A stretch of 64,000 nucleotides of DNA from Malachius bipustulatus (taxonomy: Eukaryota > Arthropoda > Insecta > Coleoptera > Melyridae): assembly GCA_910589415.1 (NCBI GenBank), contig OU342634.1:620001-684000 (forward strand), read 5' to 3'. Position 1 is the first letter of the stretch; every line of letters starts with the position of its first letter. The notes under the pieces were generated by a model. That model was not told the origin of the DNA. It searched no databases and was given only the letters and a program-made list of their open reading frames with translations. A program made the translations under genes and the position numbers. Positions 54,185 to 64,000 of this stretch are shown here, one piece after another.

Positions 54185-54944
54185 CTTCCTTTATATCTGC
54201 CTTCTCCTTGCCCTCCATCTTCTCGCAACAGCTGATCTTCTTGACTGGTACGTAAATTCCAAGTACGTCACCTTCCTTGATCCTTGAGCTACCAGAAAAC
54301 GCATTTGCAACACGTACAAGAATCTCTCGGCTAGTGTTGACTAACGTCTTGGCTATTATCAGGTTCTTATTACTATCTGGGGATGGCTCGACTAACCTAA
54401 CGCAACTTCAAGATCTGCTCCCAGTCTGGCCGGGACTATCTGCTCGCTGAACCCTCGGATGGTGGTCGTTGAACTCGCAATGAGTCTCATCATTACCTTC
54501 TGTGATTTTCTAGAGCTCAGTACCAAGTCTTCTTCACCAAATCTCAGGATACCTTGTTTCGGATCAATCCGCAGTCCATGCTGTTGAATGATGTCTAGTC
54601 CCAGAATAAACTCTTCTTTAATCTCGGCTACCACAACCGTATGACGCACTTCCAGGGCTCCAAGCTGGATTCGGCCTCTACTTCGTCGATGATATCTGCG
54701 ATTTCACCTGTCGCTGTCTTCAACTGGACCCGGCTCGATGGATGACGAATTACAGCAGGACTGACCATGGCCTTCCTTACCAATGAGATCGATGATCCGG
54801 TGTCGAGTACCATGGCAACAGATTTCCCATTTATCTGCCCTTCAACGGCTAGGCTGTCTACGTGGCGTTGGAGTGTTCGGATGGAAACGATCTTGGAGGC
54901 CTTGTTGTTGTCAGCCAGCATTCGCCGCTCCACACTAGCTGAAG
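54185..54944 (-). pseudogene. Gypsy element aspartic protease
   Basis: Frames 54933-54628 and 54649-54392. The active-site loop is MVLDTGSSISLVRKA and the flap region follows, then EEFILGLDIIQQHGLRIDPK, the I-L-G-L-D segment that closes retroviral-type proteases. A frameshift at about 54640 divides the domain. The protease would cut the Gag-Pol polyprotein. Positions 54185-54391 are a linker with frame breaks before RT. Confidence 0.9.
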
Positions 54945-56216
54945 TTAGTTTTCCTGCCGTCGACGAGGAGCTTCCCGTTCTCGAGAGACACTTCTATCTC
55001 TGCTTCCGCTTCTGCCCCTGCCTGGTCTTCGTTCCAGGGATCCACTACGTCTCGGAGTCTCACCAACTTTACAGTCACGTATAAAATGTGAACTGGATCC
55101 ACAACGGTAGCACTGTTTCCTGTTTTCGTCCCTCCTCGGAGTCCAACCTCTTTTCCCATTATTTAACTGCTCAGAGAGCTTATCCATCATCATTTTACTT
55201 AGCCTTTCCAATATGGTAGTCACGTCCTCTTCTTTTTCTTCATTGATTGTCACTGCTAGTACCTTGGAGAAGTTTCTACCATTGGACGCCTTGATTGCTG
55301 CGTCTATCTCAAGCGCTCTAACTAACGCTTCGCTGGACTTTGTCAAATGTGACATGCGCAGGATCTTCTGTATTTCAGTGTCTCGTATCCCATTGACAAA
55401 GGTTTGCGAGGCTAATTGTTCCTTGAAATTCTGCGGCGAGTCTGGGTAGGCTTGATAGACAATCCTGTTGACATCTGCTTCGAACTCCTGTAGCGACTCG
55501 TTCGGCTTCTGCACTCTGCTCATCAACTGATTTTGGAACACCTGCTCCATATGGCGATTGCCGAACCGAAGTTCTAATGCTGCACTCAATTGGTCGTAAT
55601 TCGAGTGCAGTTCTACCGGTAGTGTTTGCAGCATGTCCACAGCTTGCCCCCGAAGAGCAAGAACCAGTGCCGTTGCCTTCTCTGCGTCGTTCCATCCTTT
55701 GGTCATGCATGCGGCCTGAAACTGCATCTTGTACGCAGTCCAGGGAGTTGTTCCGTCGTACGCTGGTGGTTTCACTTTCGCGCCAAAACTGCTAGATGGT
55801 GCGGCACACGGAGAATGCTTCAGCTCAGAACTTTCCAGAGTTTTGAGTTTTGTCTCGAAGTCCTTCTTTATCTCTTCTACCAGCAGTTTTGTTTTGTGTT
55901 CCACCAGCTTCACTTCGTCGCGAACACCACCGACTTCGTTGGGAACACCGTTGACTTCATCACGAACACCATCAATGTCTTGTTTCACTTTGTTTAGTCC
56001 ACACACATAATCGTCTTTTTGCTGCAGGATAACTTTTAGCAGCTGCTCTTCACTATCCTTCTGTTGTTGCAGCAGCTTCTCTTCACTTTCTTTTTGTTGC
56101 TGCAACAATAACTTTTGCTGCTCTTGGCCGTCTTTGAGCAGTAACATCATATCCGCCAACATTTTCTCAGACATTTTGTCGCTTTCTGTTTCTTTTCCAC
56201 TTTTTAATTTCACCAT
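54945..56216 (-). CDS. gag: Gypsy element Gag
   Basis: Intact frame of 423 codons starting 49 bp inside the 5' LTR. Residues about 25-70 are Gln/Glu/Lys-rich heptads (QKESEEKLLQQQKDSEEQLL), predicted coiled coil, followed by a repeated (N/R)GVRDEV segment. Residues about 150-320 form the retrotransposon Gag capsid domain (PPAYDGTTPWTAYKMQFQAA, LRFGNRHMEQVFQNQLMSRV, LQEFEADVNRIVYQAYPD). A single zinc knuckle CYRCGSSSHFIRDC lies near residue 375, followed by an Arg-rich tail (RRPGRGRSGSRDRSVSRERE). Gag forms the particle and packages RNA. It is one of the few full-length frames in the window; whether it is expressed is unknown. Confidence 0.92.
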   Translation of the reverse strand: MVKLKSGKETESDKMSEKMLADMMLLLKDGQEQQKLLLQQQKESEEKLLQQQKDSEEQLLKVILQQKDDYVCGLNKVKQDIDGVRDEVNGVPNEVGGVRDEVKLVEHKTKLLVEEIKKDFETKLKTLESSELKHSPCAAPSSSFGAKVKPPAYDGTTPWTAYKMQFQAACMTKGWNDAEKATALVLALRGQAVDMLQTLPVELHSNYDQLSAALELRFGNRHMEQVFQNQLMSRVQKPNESLQEFEADVNRIVYQAYPDSPQNFKEQLASQTFVNGIRDTEIQKILRMSHLTKSSEALVRALEIDAAIKASNGRNFSKVLAVTINEEKEEDVTTILERLSKMMMDKLSEQLNNGKRGWTPRRDENRKQCYRCGSSSHFIRDCKVGETPRRSGSLERRPGRGRSGSRDRSVSREREAPRRRQEN

Positions 56217-56265
56217 TAACTAATTAATCTTCTTGCTGGAATCGGATCCCGTTTCTGACACCAGT

Positions 56266-56827
56266 TGTTACGGGTCTCACAATAATTAAATCCACCACTG
56301 AAGTCTGCAAATTTTTATTGATTCGATTTATTGACCAAATTGACCAAACACAGCTGTTCTCTTATCTCCACTCACAGATACTACACTTCTTGTCTATTCT
56401 TTATAATTCGGTATACTGTCACTACTGGCTTCCTTACTTCACACTTCACTTCACTACTGCTCTGTCTATACTTCAGTCTTCACTGCTTCACGTCCAGGAT
56501 ACTATTACTGCACGCAGTCATACGGCGGCCCTTATATAGTCCCCCGACGCATCAGTAGGCACATTCTAGTAGGTTGCAGAACTCATACCGGCGCACCGGC
56601 CGTGGATTCTGGAAATGTCAGATTGTTCGGCGAGACCACTCCAGTAATCCATAGAACTAACACTGTCTGTCAATGTGTCATATGACATGTGACTGGAATT
56701 GTCGCGAACATGTCATTGACTAACTCAGTATAAAAATAGAAATGTAATGTAAACATAAACAAGGAAATGGTGAAACTAGGATTTCTTCAAGAAACGAATA
56801 GAATTTTTCCAGAGCGGTCTCGTTATA
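56266..56827 (-). repeat. 5' LTR of the minus-strand gypsy element and primer-binding site
   Basis: Partner of the LTR at 50763-51344 (ends TGTTACGGG...CTCGTTATA on the plus strand), with ATAG following at 56828-56831. Just inside, on the minus strand, the sequence after ...CCCGTAACA is ACTGGTGTCAGAAACGGGAT (56265-56246), a likely tRNA primer-binding site (TGGTGTCAGAA type). Small differences between the LTRs indicate modest age. Confidence 0.9.
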
Positions 56828-56831
56828 ATAG

Positions 56832-57070
56832 TATTTATTGATATTAATATTGAGGGTGTCAGATGCGCTGCGACCTATTACAGATCTATTGTGCCCCCTC
56901 TTCTCTGCTCCTTTGGAGTATATTCCCTTCATTGAAGCAGCCTCTCCAACTCCGCTTCCCTTAGGAATTTCAGGATTTGAAGGGGATCAAGGCCGGGCAA
57001 AGCCCCCCCGTTGAGCTGGTGTTGGCCCAGAACATCGTTTCTTTCACGTTCTAGGGCTTCGCAGTTCATC
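56832..57070 (-). pseudogene. I-like LINE 3' end
   Basis: On the minus strand: CEALERERNDVLGQHQ, then GGALPGLDPLQILKFLREAE and a stop, the C-terminal tail of I/R1-type LINE ORF2 after the zinc motif. It is followed by a 3' untranslated part (AAGAGGGGGCACAATAGATC, GTCGCAGCGCATCTGACACC) and an AT-rich tail ending at the gypsy insertion site. It is 5' truncated at about 57070. It may be the same family as the RNase H pieces at 16090 and 25809. Confidence 0.75.
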
Positions 57071-57620
57071 AATAGGTTATAATAGTAATAAATATTGCTT
57101 TTCGCAAAAATTGTTTGATAGTTGGCTCAAGGGCAGACTTTTTTACTTCAGGATGCATGTCAAAACCGGGATGAAATTCTTGCTAGGAATCATGGTTGGA
57201 ATAAGCCCATGCATTGACTATTGTTTTTTTTTGTCCATTCTCGAAGTGTACTACCAGCATGGATGGACGTTATTGTTGATCGGTGAAAGCAAATAAGCAA
57301 TATCTTTAATATTTAAATTCAATCCGACAGTAGGAATCGAAATTATGATAGATGTGAATTTGAACTACTAAAGTTATTTTAAAATTATTTTAGTAAAATG
57401 AGCTCAGACATGACTGCAATAGCCATCTCTCTCTTCCAAGGCACTAGTTGATGAAAATTTTTGTGAATATCATGATATAATTATTATTCAGAGGCCTGAA
57501 CGCGATATCGGTTGAATAAAATAATATTGTACAAAAGTGTTTGAATAAAGAACAAGCGTGTGTCAATCTATGTGGACATACATCGAAATAAAATATTTCT
57601 CTTAAAAAAAAAAAAAAAAA
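57071..57620 (+). other. Spacer ending in a poly(A) run
   Basis: No gene is recognised. The segment before the A17 run at about 57604-57620 includes GTTTGAATAAAGAACAAGCG and could be the 3' end of a retroposed sequence on the plus strand (AATAAA about 60 bp before the A-run). Confidence 0.4.
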
Positions 57621-57940
57621 CAATTAGGGGATATAATATTAACTGAAGCTCCATTTTGCATGTGATTTCCTATATCTCAAATTCAATTTAACGACCTGTA
57701 TAAAGAACCAAAAAAAAATGTGGCAGTTTTAGTGTATTTTTTAATAAAAAAATACACTATTGAGGACGACATCACTTTTCGAAAATCAACCAAACTCATC
57801 AAATGTCCACCGACCATGACCCCCAGATCACGAAAAAGTGGTTTTCCAAAATTCACCTGCCCACGATATATGTATATATATTTATATATTTATATATTTA
57901 ATGATAATGTTAATCGAGCGCAAAGAATTAAAAATTCAAA
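57621..57940. other. AT-rich spacer
   Basis: No gene seen; a (TATATATTTA)n-like microsatellite lies at 57868-57900. Confidence 0.4.
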
Positions 57941-59420
57941 ATAATTTTAACGGGCATATCTATATATTTCATCAAAAACGCGAAATTTCGATTTTCAAAA
58001 CGCTCCTGTAGCTTTATCTTTGAAGATTAGTGAACGAAATTTTGGATCCTTATAAAACTTTGGAATGATGTTAGATTTTCGTTGAAAAAATTTCCAAAAG
58101 TCGAGTCACTTCTACAGGGTGTCCCTTCAAAATTCCAGAAATCCGGTTCTTGTGGTATCATTTCAGATCGCAGTTTTCAATCTAGGAGGCTGAAATTTTT
58201 GTGGGAGTAAGATATCCACAAGGAGTCGTCTGGTACTGTATTTGAGCAAAATCGGCCGAGATATTTCAAAATGGCAGCCATTTGAATTTTTGGAAAATTT
58301 GCTATTTTTTGAGTCCCTGTATGAGCAAGATGGCAATAGAACTTTAAAATAAAATTAACAAGATTGGAAGAAAACTATTTGAAATTCGAATTAAAGTAAT
58401 AAAATTGGCATTATTTATATTAATAAGCCAGTGGCGTGGGTAGGAAAAGGGTAAAAATGTCTAAATTTCTTTAACCGTTTATGAGTTCATTTTTAAAGAA
58501 ATTGTTTGAAATTTTCACAGTAGGCAAGTACACTAATATCCTTTAACCCTTAAAAGTTTCAAGAAGTAAATAAGAAAAATGACGGAGATATTAATATTTT
58601 TTTCATATGATGTTTATTTCTCAAAGATTTTAAAACCGCTGCTGTAGCTTTATATTTAAGGATTAGTGAACGAAACTTTTTACCCTTGTGAAACTTCGAA
58701 ATGACATTTGATTTCCGTAAAAAAAAATTCCTAAAGCTGCGTTACTTCTACAGGGTGTCCCTCCAAATTAAAAACAAAAACCGTCTATGAGGCACGGTTT
58801 CTGGTCGCAGTTTTCAATCTGGGGGGCTGAAATTGTTTTATGAGTAAGATAGCCGCAAGGAGTCGTCTGGTACTGTATTTGAGTAAAATCGAGCCGTTTC
58901 AAAATGGCGGCCTTTTCAATTTTAGAAAAAAAATTGCAAGATTTTGAACCCCTATTATAGGGGGTTCAAATATAATATACCTACCTACCTATAAGCAAGT
59001 TACAAAAACAAATTTAAACCAAATTAACACGATTGGAAGAAAATTATTTTAAATTTGAGTTAATACAGTAAAATTTGCATATTTTTCATTAATAAGCCAG
59101 TGGCGTGGGTAGGAAAAGGGTAAAAATGGCTAAATTTCTATAACCGTTTATGAGCCTTTTTTGAAGGAATTGAGCTGAAGTTTTTCCAGTAGACAACTAT
59201 AACACTAACTCTGAAAAATTTCAAGAAGCAAATAAGAAAAATGGCGGAGATATTCGAATATTTTTACATGATGTTTATTCCTCTAAAATTTCAAATTTTC
59301 GGTTTTCAAAATTCCCCTTTCACTTTTTGCGAATTTATTAAAGGTAGTGTAAAGAATAGTATTTTTTAAGTAAAGTTAGCCAGTGGCGGACACAGGAAAA
59401 GGAAAAAAAAAATTTGCCAA
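57941..59420. repeat. Diverged tandem repeat of about 640-670 bp
   Basis: Two head-to-tail units share, in order, CTGTAGCTTTAT, TTCTACAGGGTGTCCCT (58111 and 58748), CGCAGTTTTCAATCT, AAGGAGTCGTCTGGTACTGT and AAGCCAGTGGCGTGGGTAGG (58425 and 59094, 669 bp apart). A partial third GCCAGTGGCGGACACAGG lies at 59385. No coding frame. The ACAGGGTGTCCC inside suggests that the unit includes a mariner-type MITE end. Confidence 0.8.
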
Positions 59421-61915
59421 TTTTTTTATTATTTTGTTAAATTTAAAAATCCATTCTAAGGCACGTTTTCAAACTAAATGAAATGAAATTTTCTCAGTAA
59501 ACCACTACGCTAATATGACCTGACTATGGAAAATTTCAGAAATCCAATTTAAAAAGCGGTGAAAATATTCATAATTGAATCGCATAACAATACACTATTT
59601 CTGCGATTGATGCGCAAGAAGGTTTTTTATATAACTAAGAATGTAGAACATCTAGCCCAATCACAATACCTACGTATCAGATTTACCTAATTTTTTTCCG
59701 TTCTAACGAAGCATTAATTTGTTCTATTCAAGGCATATAATAATTCAGCACGGTACTCTTCAGTAATGAAGAATAAAAATAACCTTAATAATTACAGAAT
59801 GTAGGTACATACATCCAAACAAAAACGGAAAAATGCTGTGGGTTGTAAAATATGGAATACGTGATTATTTCCTAAAGTTCCTAATGATATGTAAATGGCA
59901 AACTGTGAGTTATTGCATCTATTTTATTTAATAAGTGTTTTCCAAAGAAAAATTATAATTAATTATTTGCTTATGTCAAGGTTCTCTCTCGATATGTTAT
60001 AACACTTTAAGAACAAAATACAACATATTACGCAAATAGAGACAAATAAAACATAATGTAAACATTGAATCAAGCATTTTGCTCTAGGTGTACGTAAGTA
60101 GGTACATGCCGCGTTGCCAATATATTATAAAAACATAATTCTTTAAGGTAATTTGAAATAATTTCTTCACATCAGAACAGAAGTGTGAGAAAAATAATAC
60201 AAGTTATTCGATTTGAAAATGTATTAACCTGTTGGACTACCAGATCTAAATCATAAGCAAGTTAGGTTAAAAAATGAAAAGGAATATTTACGTATTTGCT
60301 ACGATAATAATCAGTTACAACAATATTTTACTTTACAACAATATCTATACAGCAATTATTGTTCTTTACAACTTACTACCAATTTTTTATTTTCGATTAA
60401 AGAAAATATGTGCTGCGATGTGCCCGATATATGTACTATCATGGGCTGCACTTGAAAAAATTTCCTATCCTAAAGGTAAGATTCGAATTCAATTATCGAC
60501 TATTCACGTTACCTTCAAGGTTGGTCCAATATCGTCTCTATCGTATCAAAAGCACGACCGATAACAAAATAAGTCTCTGTATGGGTTGAATGTGTCTGTC
60601 TAAACTCATTTTTGAATAAATTCAATGCCGTATTCTTTTCAAGAAAGTTGTTAAGTCCGCTGTTAAAACTCTTTTAAATTTTTGCATATCCTGCCTACCA
60701 TCCGTATTCTTAAACACAACCTTAGACACTTCCAAGGAACTTGGACACTTTCTCTGGGAGCAACTTATATTAATAATTTATTAATTTTGACAATATCGGT
60801 GCTAGTATGATGATGTCCATTTCTGCAACAAACACTGCACCCGGCACTTCGTTATTGTTCAGAAGATTTTCTGGCGCGTAGTCTTCAATTTATTCATAAT
60901 ATTATTTAATTTATTCTGAAGTTGTAGGACATATAAAAACAACTCGATTAATTTTCGAAAAAAGAAAACGGTCTGTAGTCTAGCTCAAAAACCACATCAA
61001 ACAGTGACTTTGTTGGTATGGTTCTGTGGTTTTTGCAAAATTATACTCATCGATTTTCCCGCCACATATCCTGCAGTTTTGATAGTTACCTTGAAAAAAA
61101 ATATCATCATATTTACCTCCTGCTTACGAGGCGAAACGAAATTAAAAAACCTAACAATAATATTCTTCTAATATGAAAGAGTAATATTTTTTAAGACGGC
61201 AACGGTGTTTGAATTTTCGCATGGAATAATGAAAATAGGATGCAGAAGAGGTGTGTATGGTAGTATGGTGTATATATATATATATATTAGATGTTTTCGC
61301 CAAAGCGTCGCATAATTGACGAGGTAAGTAACCAAACATGTTATGCCGAAGTAGAACCATAAGCATTGCCCACTCAACTGCACCAATATAGAAATATAAG
61401 TAGGCAGGCACTGGAAACTGCGCCTTTGCCAAACACATATCATGGAAAATAGCGAACTAAACGGCACAGGACACATTCCTACTAAAGCGTCGTACACCGT
61501 AGTTGTGTCGCTTTTTTTCGTTGACAACGTCAATTTATTCCATAGCTTTTAGGGAGGTTATAAGGGGGCTTAGATAACTATCGAGACAGAAGAATCTAAC
61601 ATAGGAATAGAGACGAATAGATCGATATTTCATGCAAGCAGTATAATAAAAATTGCAGTAAAGAGTGAGCACAAAAAGTACACTGGCAATAGGACATCGA
61701 AGAGTGAGACAGAAGATAACGCATGTCTTTTATAAATAAATTACAATTATTTGACGATAGATCAGATAACGATCTGAAATTTTAAATTAGGTTGACAACA
61801 ATCATTACCAAACTGTTTCCAATTTCTAATCAGTAGGTACATTATATTGTAGATATGGAAAAATATGGAGAAATTTCATATACTTAATTATTTTTTTTCG
61901 AAAATGTGTTTTAAC
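59421..61915. other. AT-rich region without recognised gene
   Basis: About 2.5 kb. A 96-codon frame at 60274-60564 is Ile/Tyr/Leu-rich and matches no family I know; frames at 61151-61533 overlap on the minus strand and include a TA microsatellite (61270-61288). I find no domain, TIR pair or tandem array. Confidence 0.45.
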
Positions 61916-62491
61916 CGAAATAGCGGGTGTTGAAAAACCTGTTTCGTAAAACGGCACTTGAAACACTTATCTCGGTTAAAAATAGTTTTCGGAAAAAAAA
62001 TTATTTTAACTTTCCTCATATTTTAGCTTTATCTGCAAGCCTAATCTGAGACTATTAAGTAAAAATAATAAAAATAAAAGAATGTAAAAAACGCTGCATT
62101 TGAATTTTCCTCGAAAACGGTGTAAAATTAAAAATTTTATAAGTAAGTATGGGTTTTTTATAGCAATTTACTCTGGCTTTCCTAAAAAGACAATAAATTA
62201 TAAAAAATAACAGTTAATATTTTTTATGGAGCAAAAGGTATTCTGTGACCCCGGATTCTATGCCATTGCATGGGTGCTTCGGTTATACTCAAAATTTTTC
62301 CAAATATGGGTTACTAAATAGAAAACCTGTATAAATTAAAAATTATTGGTCCAACTCTGTAGAGAGATACAAGAAAAACCTGTTTCGCCAATTGACACTT
62401 GAACAGTCTGCATCTCGGTTAAATATCATTTTCAGAAAAAAAATTCGTAAAATTTTCTTAATATTTAAGCTTCATCTACATGTCCTCCAAC
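61916..62491. repeat. Diverged direct repeat flanking a unique segment
   Basis: The segment at 61938-62060 (GAAAAACCTGTTTCGTAAAACGG, TATCTCGGTTAAAAATAGTTTTCGG in pieces, TTTAGCTTTATCTGCA) recurs at 62370-62490 (GAAAAACCTGTTTCGCCAATTG, CATCTCGGTTAAATATCATTTTC, TTTAAGCTTCATCTACATG, in pieces). Noncoding. LINE copy C is inserted directly after the second unit. Confidence 0.6.
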
Positions 62492-64000
62492 TTTTTTTTT
62501 TTTTTTTTATTGAAAATGCACATGCACTGCAGGGAAATCCCTATGACGCTCTGGGAGCGGTGCATGAGCGGAGATATCGATTCACGTTGGCCTTGAATCT
62601 CTGTAGGTTGTATACTTCGGGAAACACGCCCTTTGGAATGCTATTCCAAAGTGATGCGGTTCTATACATAAAAGAGGTCTGAAATAGGGTGGTACGAGGT
62701 GTAACGAGCTGAACCTGATACGGGTGAGCGTCTGCGGCTCGGCGTGTATTTCTGCCCGGTCTTGATCTTGGTGGGATCAAGCGGGCCACGTCTTTTGAAC
62801 ACTTTCCATTAAAATATCTGTAAAACAGACTCAGGTCAGCTACTCTTCTTCGCTCGAGAGTGTCTAAATTTTTTGTCAAATCTGGGTCCCCAATCAAGCG
62901 GATGGCTCTTTTCTGAATAGAGTCGAGTAGTCTCAGCGTATGTTTAGGAGCTGAGCTCCAAATATGTGAGCAGTACTCCAAGGATGGTCGGATTTGAGCC
63001 TTGTATAAGAGGAGAAGCTGTTGTGGTGTATAAAATTTCTTCGTGCGGAAGAGTGTTCCAAGTTTTTGAGAAGCACTCTTCGCCAGACCTGCAACATGAT
63101 CATGCCAAGACATGTTCGCTCCAAGGCTCACTCCAAGTAAACGAAGAGATCACGCTGGGGTAAGAGAGTGTCCCGCCATCATCATATCTGGCTCCAAAAC
63201 GTTGGTCTTTTTGGAGAAGATGGCTGCTTGGGTTTTTCCAGCATTAAATTGGACTTGGTTTCTATCGCCCCAAGTTAGAATGTCTTGCAAGTCATTGTTA
63301 AGTATGGCAACTTCTTGCTCCCTGCGAGTCTGTGCGTCGATGGCAGATGTTCGCGCATCTAACGTATAAGAAGATATGAGGGTACTGTCGTCGGCAAAAC
63401 TGTATATTGGATTTTTTGTTGTTTCAAGCAAGTCGTTTATAAATATTAGAAAGAGAGTCGGAGATAAAATGGATCCCTGAGGCACACCGGCATTGATGGA
63501 AAAGGTCTCAGAAAAAACTCCATCGACTGCCACCTGCAATGAACGATCTCCGAGATAACTCGCAAGCCACAAGCAGAATTTCTCGGGCATGCCACAGGCC
63601 TGCAGTTTTGCCAACAGTCCATCATGCGAAACACGGTCGAAAGCTCTAGAAATATCAAGCGCAACCCCTCGAGACTCCCCATGGTGCTCGAGTGCGCTGT
63701 TCCACAACTCGGTGACGTAAGTGAGGAGGTCACCAGTTGACCTCTGTTTACGGAATCCGTATTGGTGGTCGCTGATTATGTTAGCTCCTTCCAAGTATTT
63801 TAAAAGATGTTGGTTAATAGCTTTCTCCATAATCTTTGATATTACTGAAAGCAGTGACACTGGTCGATAGTTACTTGGTATAGTCTTTTTGCCTTTCTTG
63901 GGAATAGGTTGGATCCGTGCACATTTCCAGCAAGAAGGAAATGTTCCCTTTTTATACGACAAGTTGAAAAGTCGGCAGAAAACAGATGACAGCTCAGTGG
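62492..64000 (-). pseudogene. LINE family X copy C: RT and C-terminus, almost intact, runs off the window
   Basis: The T17 run (62492-62508) is the poly(A) tail of this minus-strand copy. A frame 63962-63150 holds the RT: PSNYRPVSLLSVISKIMEKA, QYGFRKQRSTGDLLTYVTEL, ALDISRAFDRVSHDGLLAKL, NAGVPQGSILSPTLFLIFIN and the catalytic box YSFADDSTLISSY with both Asp. One TGA (63150-63152; TCA in copy B) separates it from the next open frame, 63131-62541, which has the thumb and C-terminus (SLEYCSHIWSSAPKHTLRLL, LWNSIPKGVFPEVYNLQRF). It is the best-preserved RT of the family here. The 3' end also has about 40 bp missing from copy B. Confidence 0.95.

Noticed and set aside
60274..60564. 96-codon plus-strand frame
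   Set aside because: Hydrophobic, AT-driven composition (Ile, Tyr, Leu), no recognisable motif, and a frame of this length is expected by chance in 64 kb of AT-rich DNA.

Overview
This window looks like intergenic or heterochromatic DNA from an arthropod, most probably an insect. It is very AT-rich, and almost every recognisable segment is a transposable element: APE-type LINEs, Ty3/gypsy LTR elements, Tc1/mariner relatives with very long terminal inverted repeats (TIRs), a hAT MITE, foldback MITEs and a tRNA-derived SINE. Runs such as ACCTACCTAC and the mix of families would fit a hemipteran, but I cannot fix the order. I see no rRNA, functional tRNA, CRISPR or bacterial operon. The only gene-like sequence that is not plainly a transposase, gag or pol is a small candidate SAM-domain gene at 38.6-39.1 kb, and it too lies inside a transposon.

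Layout. 0-5.7 kb: the 3' half of a broken gypsy element, its 3' LTR, a palindromic MITE at the LTR end, and a piece of a CR1/Jockey-like LINE (family X, copy A). 5.9-15.4 kb: a Jockey-like LINE on the minus strand, split by a 7.4-kb element with CCCAGCAAAC ends. That element carries a second, nested element (8.6-12.8 kb) with related ends and dense ACGT-bearing tandem repeats. 15.4-26.4 kb: a tripled MITE, then an I-like LINE RNase H domain split by a solo LTR. The solo LTR holds two long-TIR mariner relatives (one with a SINE in it), a 1.95-kb palindrome and a hAT MITE. 26.4-29.6 kb: a nearly full-length family X LINE (copy B). 29.7-38 kb: mariner remnants, a 1.7-kb TIR element, foldback MITEs and decayed LINE ends. 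38.0-40.0 kb: a CACTG-ended element with the SAM-domain gene. 42-47 kb: transposase and LINE fossils and a mariner. 47.3-50.7 kb: a TIR transposon with an apparently intron-containing DDE transposase gene, hit twice by the same foldback MITE. 50.8-56.8 kb: a two-LTR gypsy element on the minus strand. 57-64 kb: LINE tails, degenerate tandem repeats, AT-rich DNA and family X copy C, which runs off the window.

The genes do not form a pathway; what can be read is the order of insertion. In two places, removing an insertion together with one copy of its target-site duplication brings the interrupted LINE reading frame back into phase. This sets the boundaries of a CCCAGCA-ended element (2-bp duplication) and of a solo LTR (4-bp duplication) to the base. 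Two family X LINE copies share the same substitution at the reverse-transcriptase active site and the same nearby frameshift, which suggests a subfamily copied in trans.
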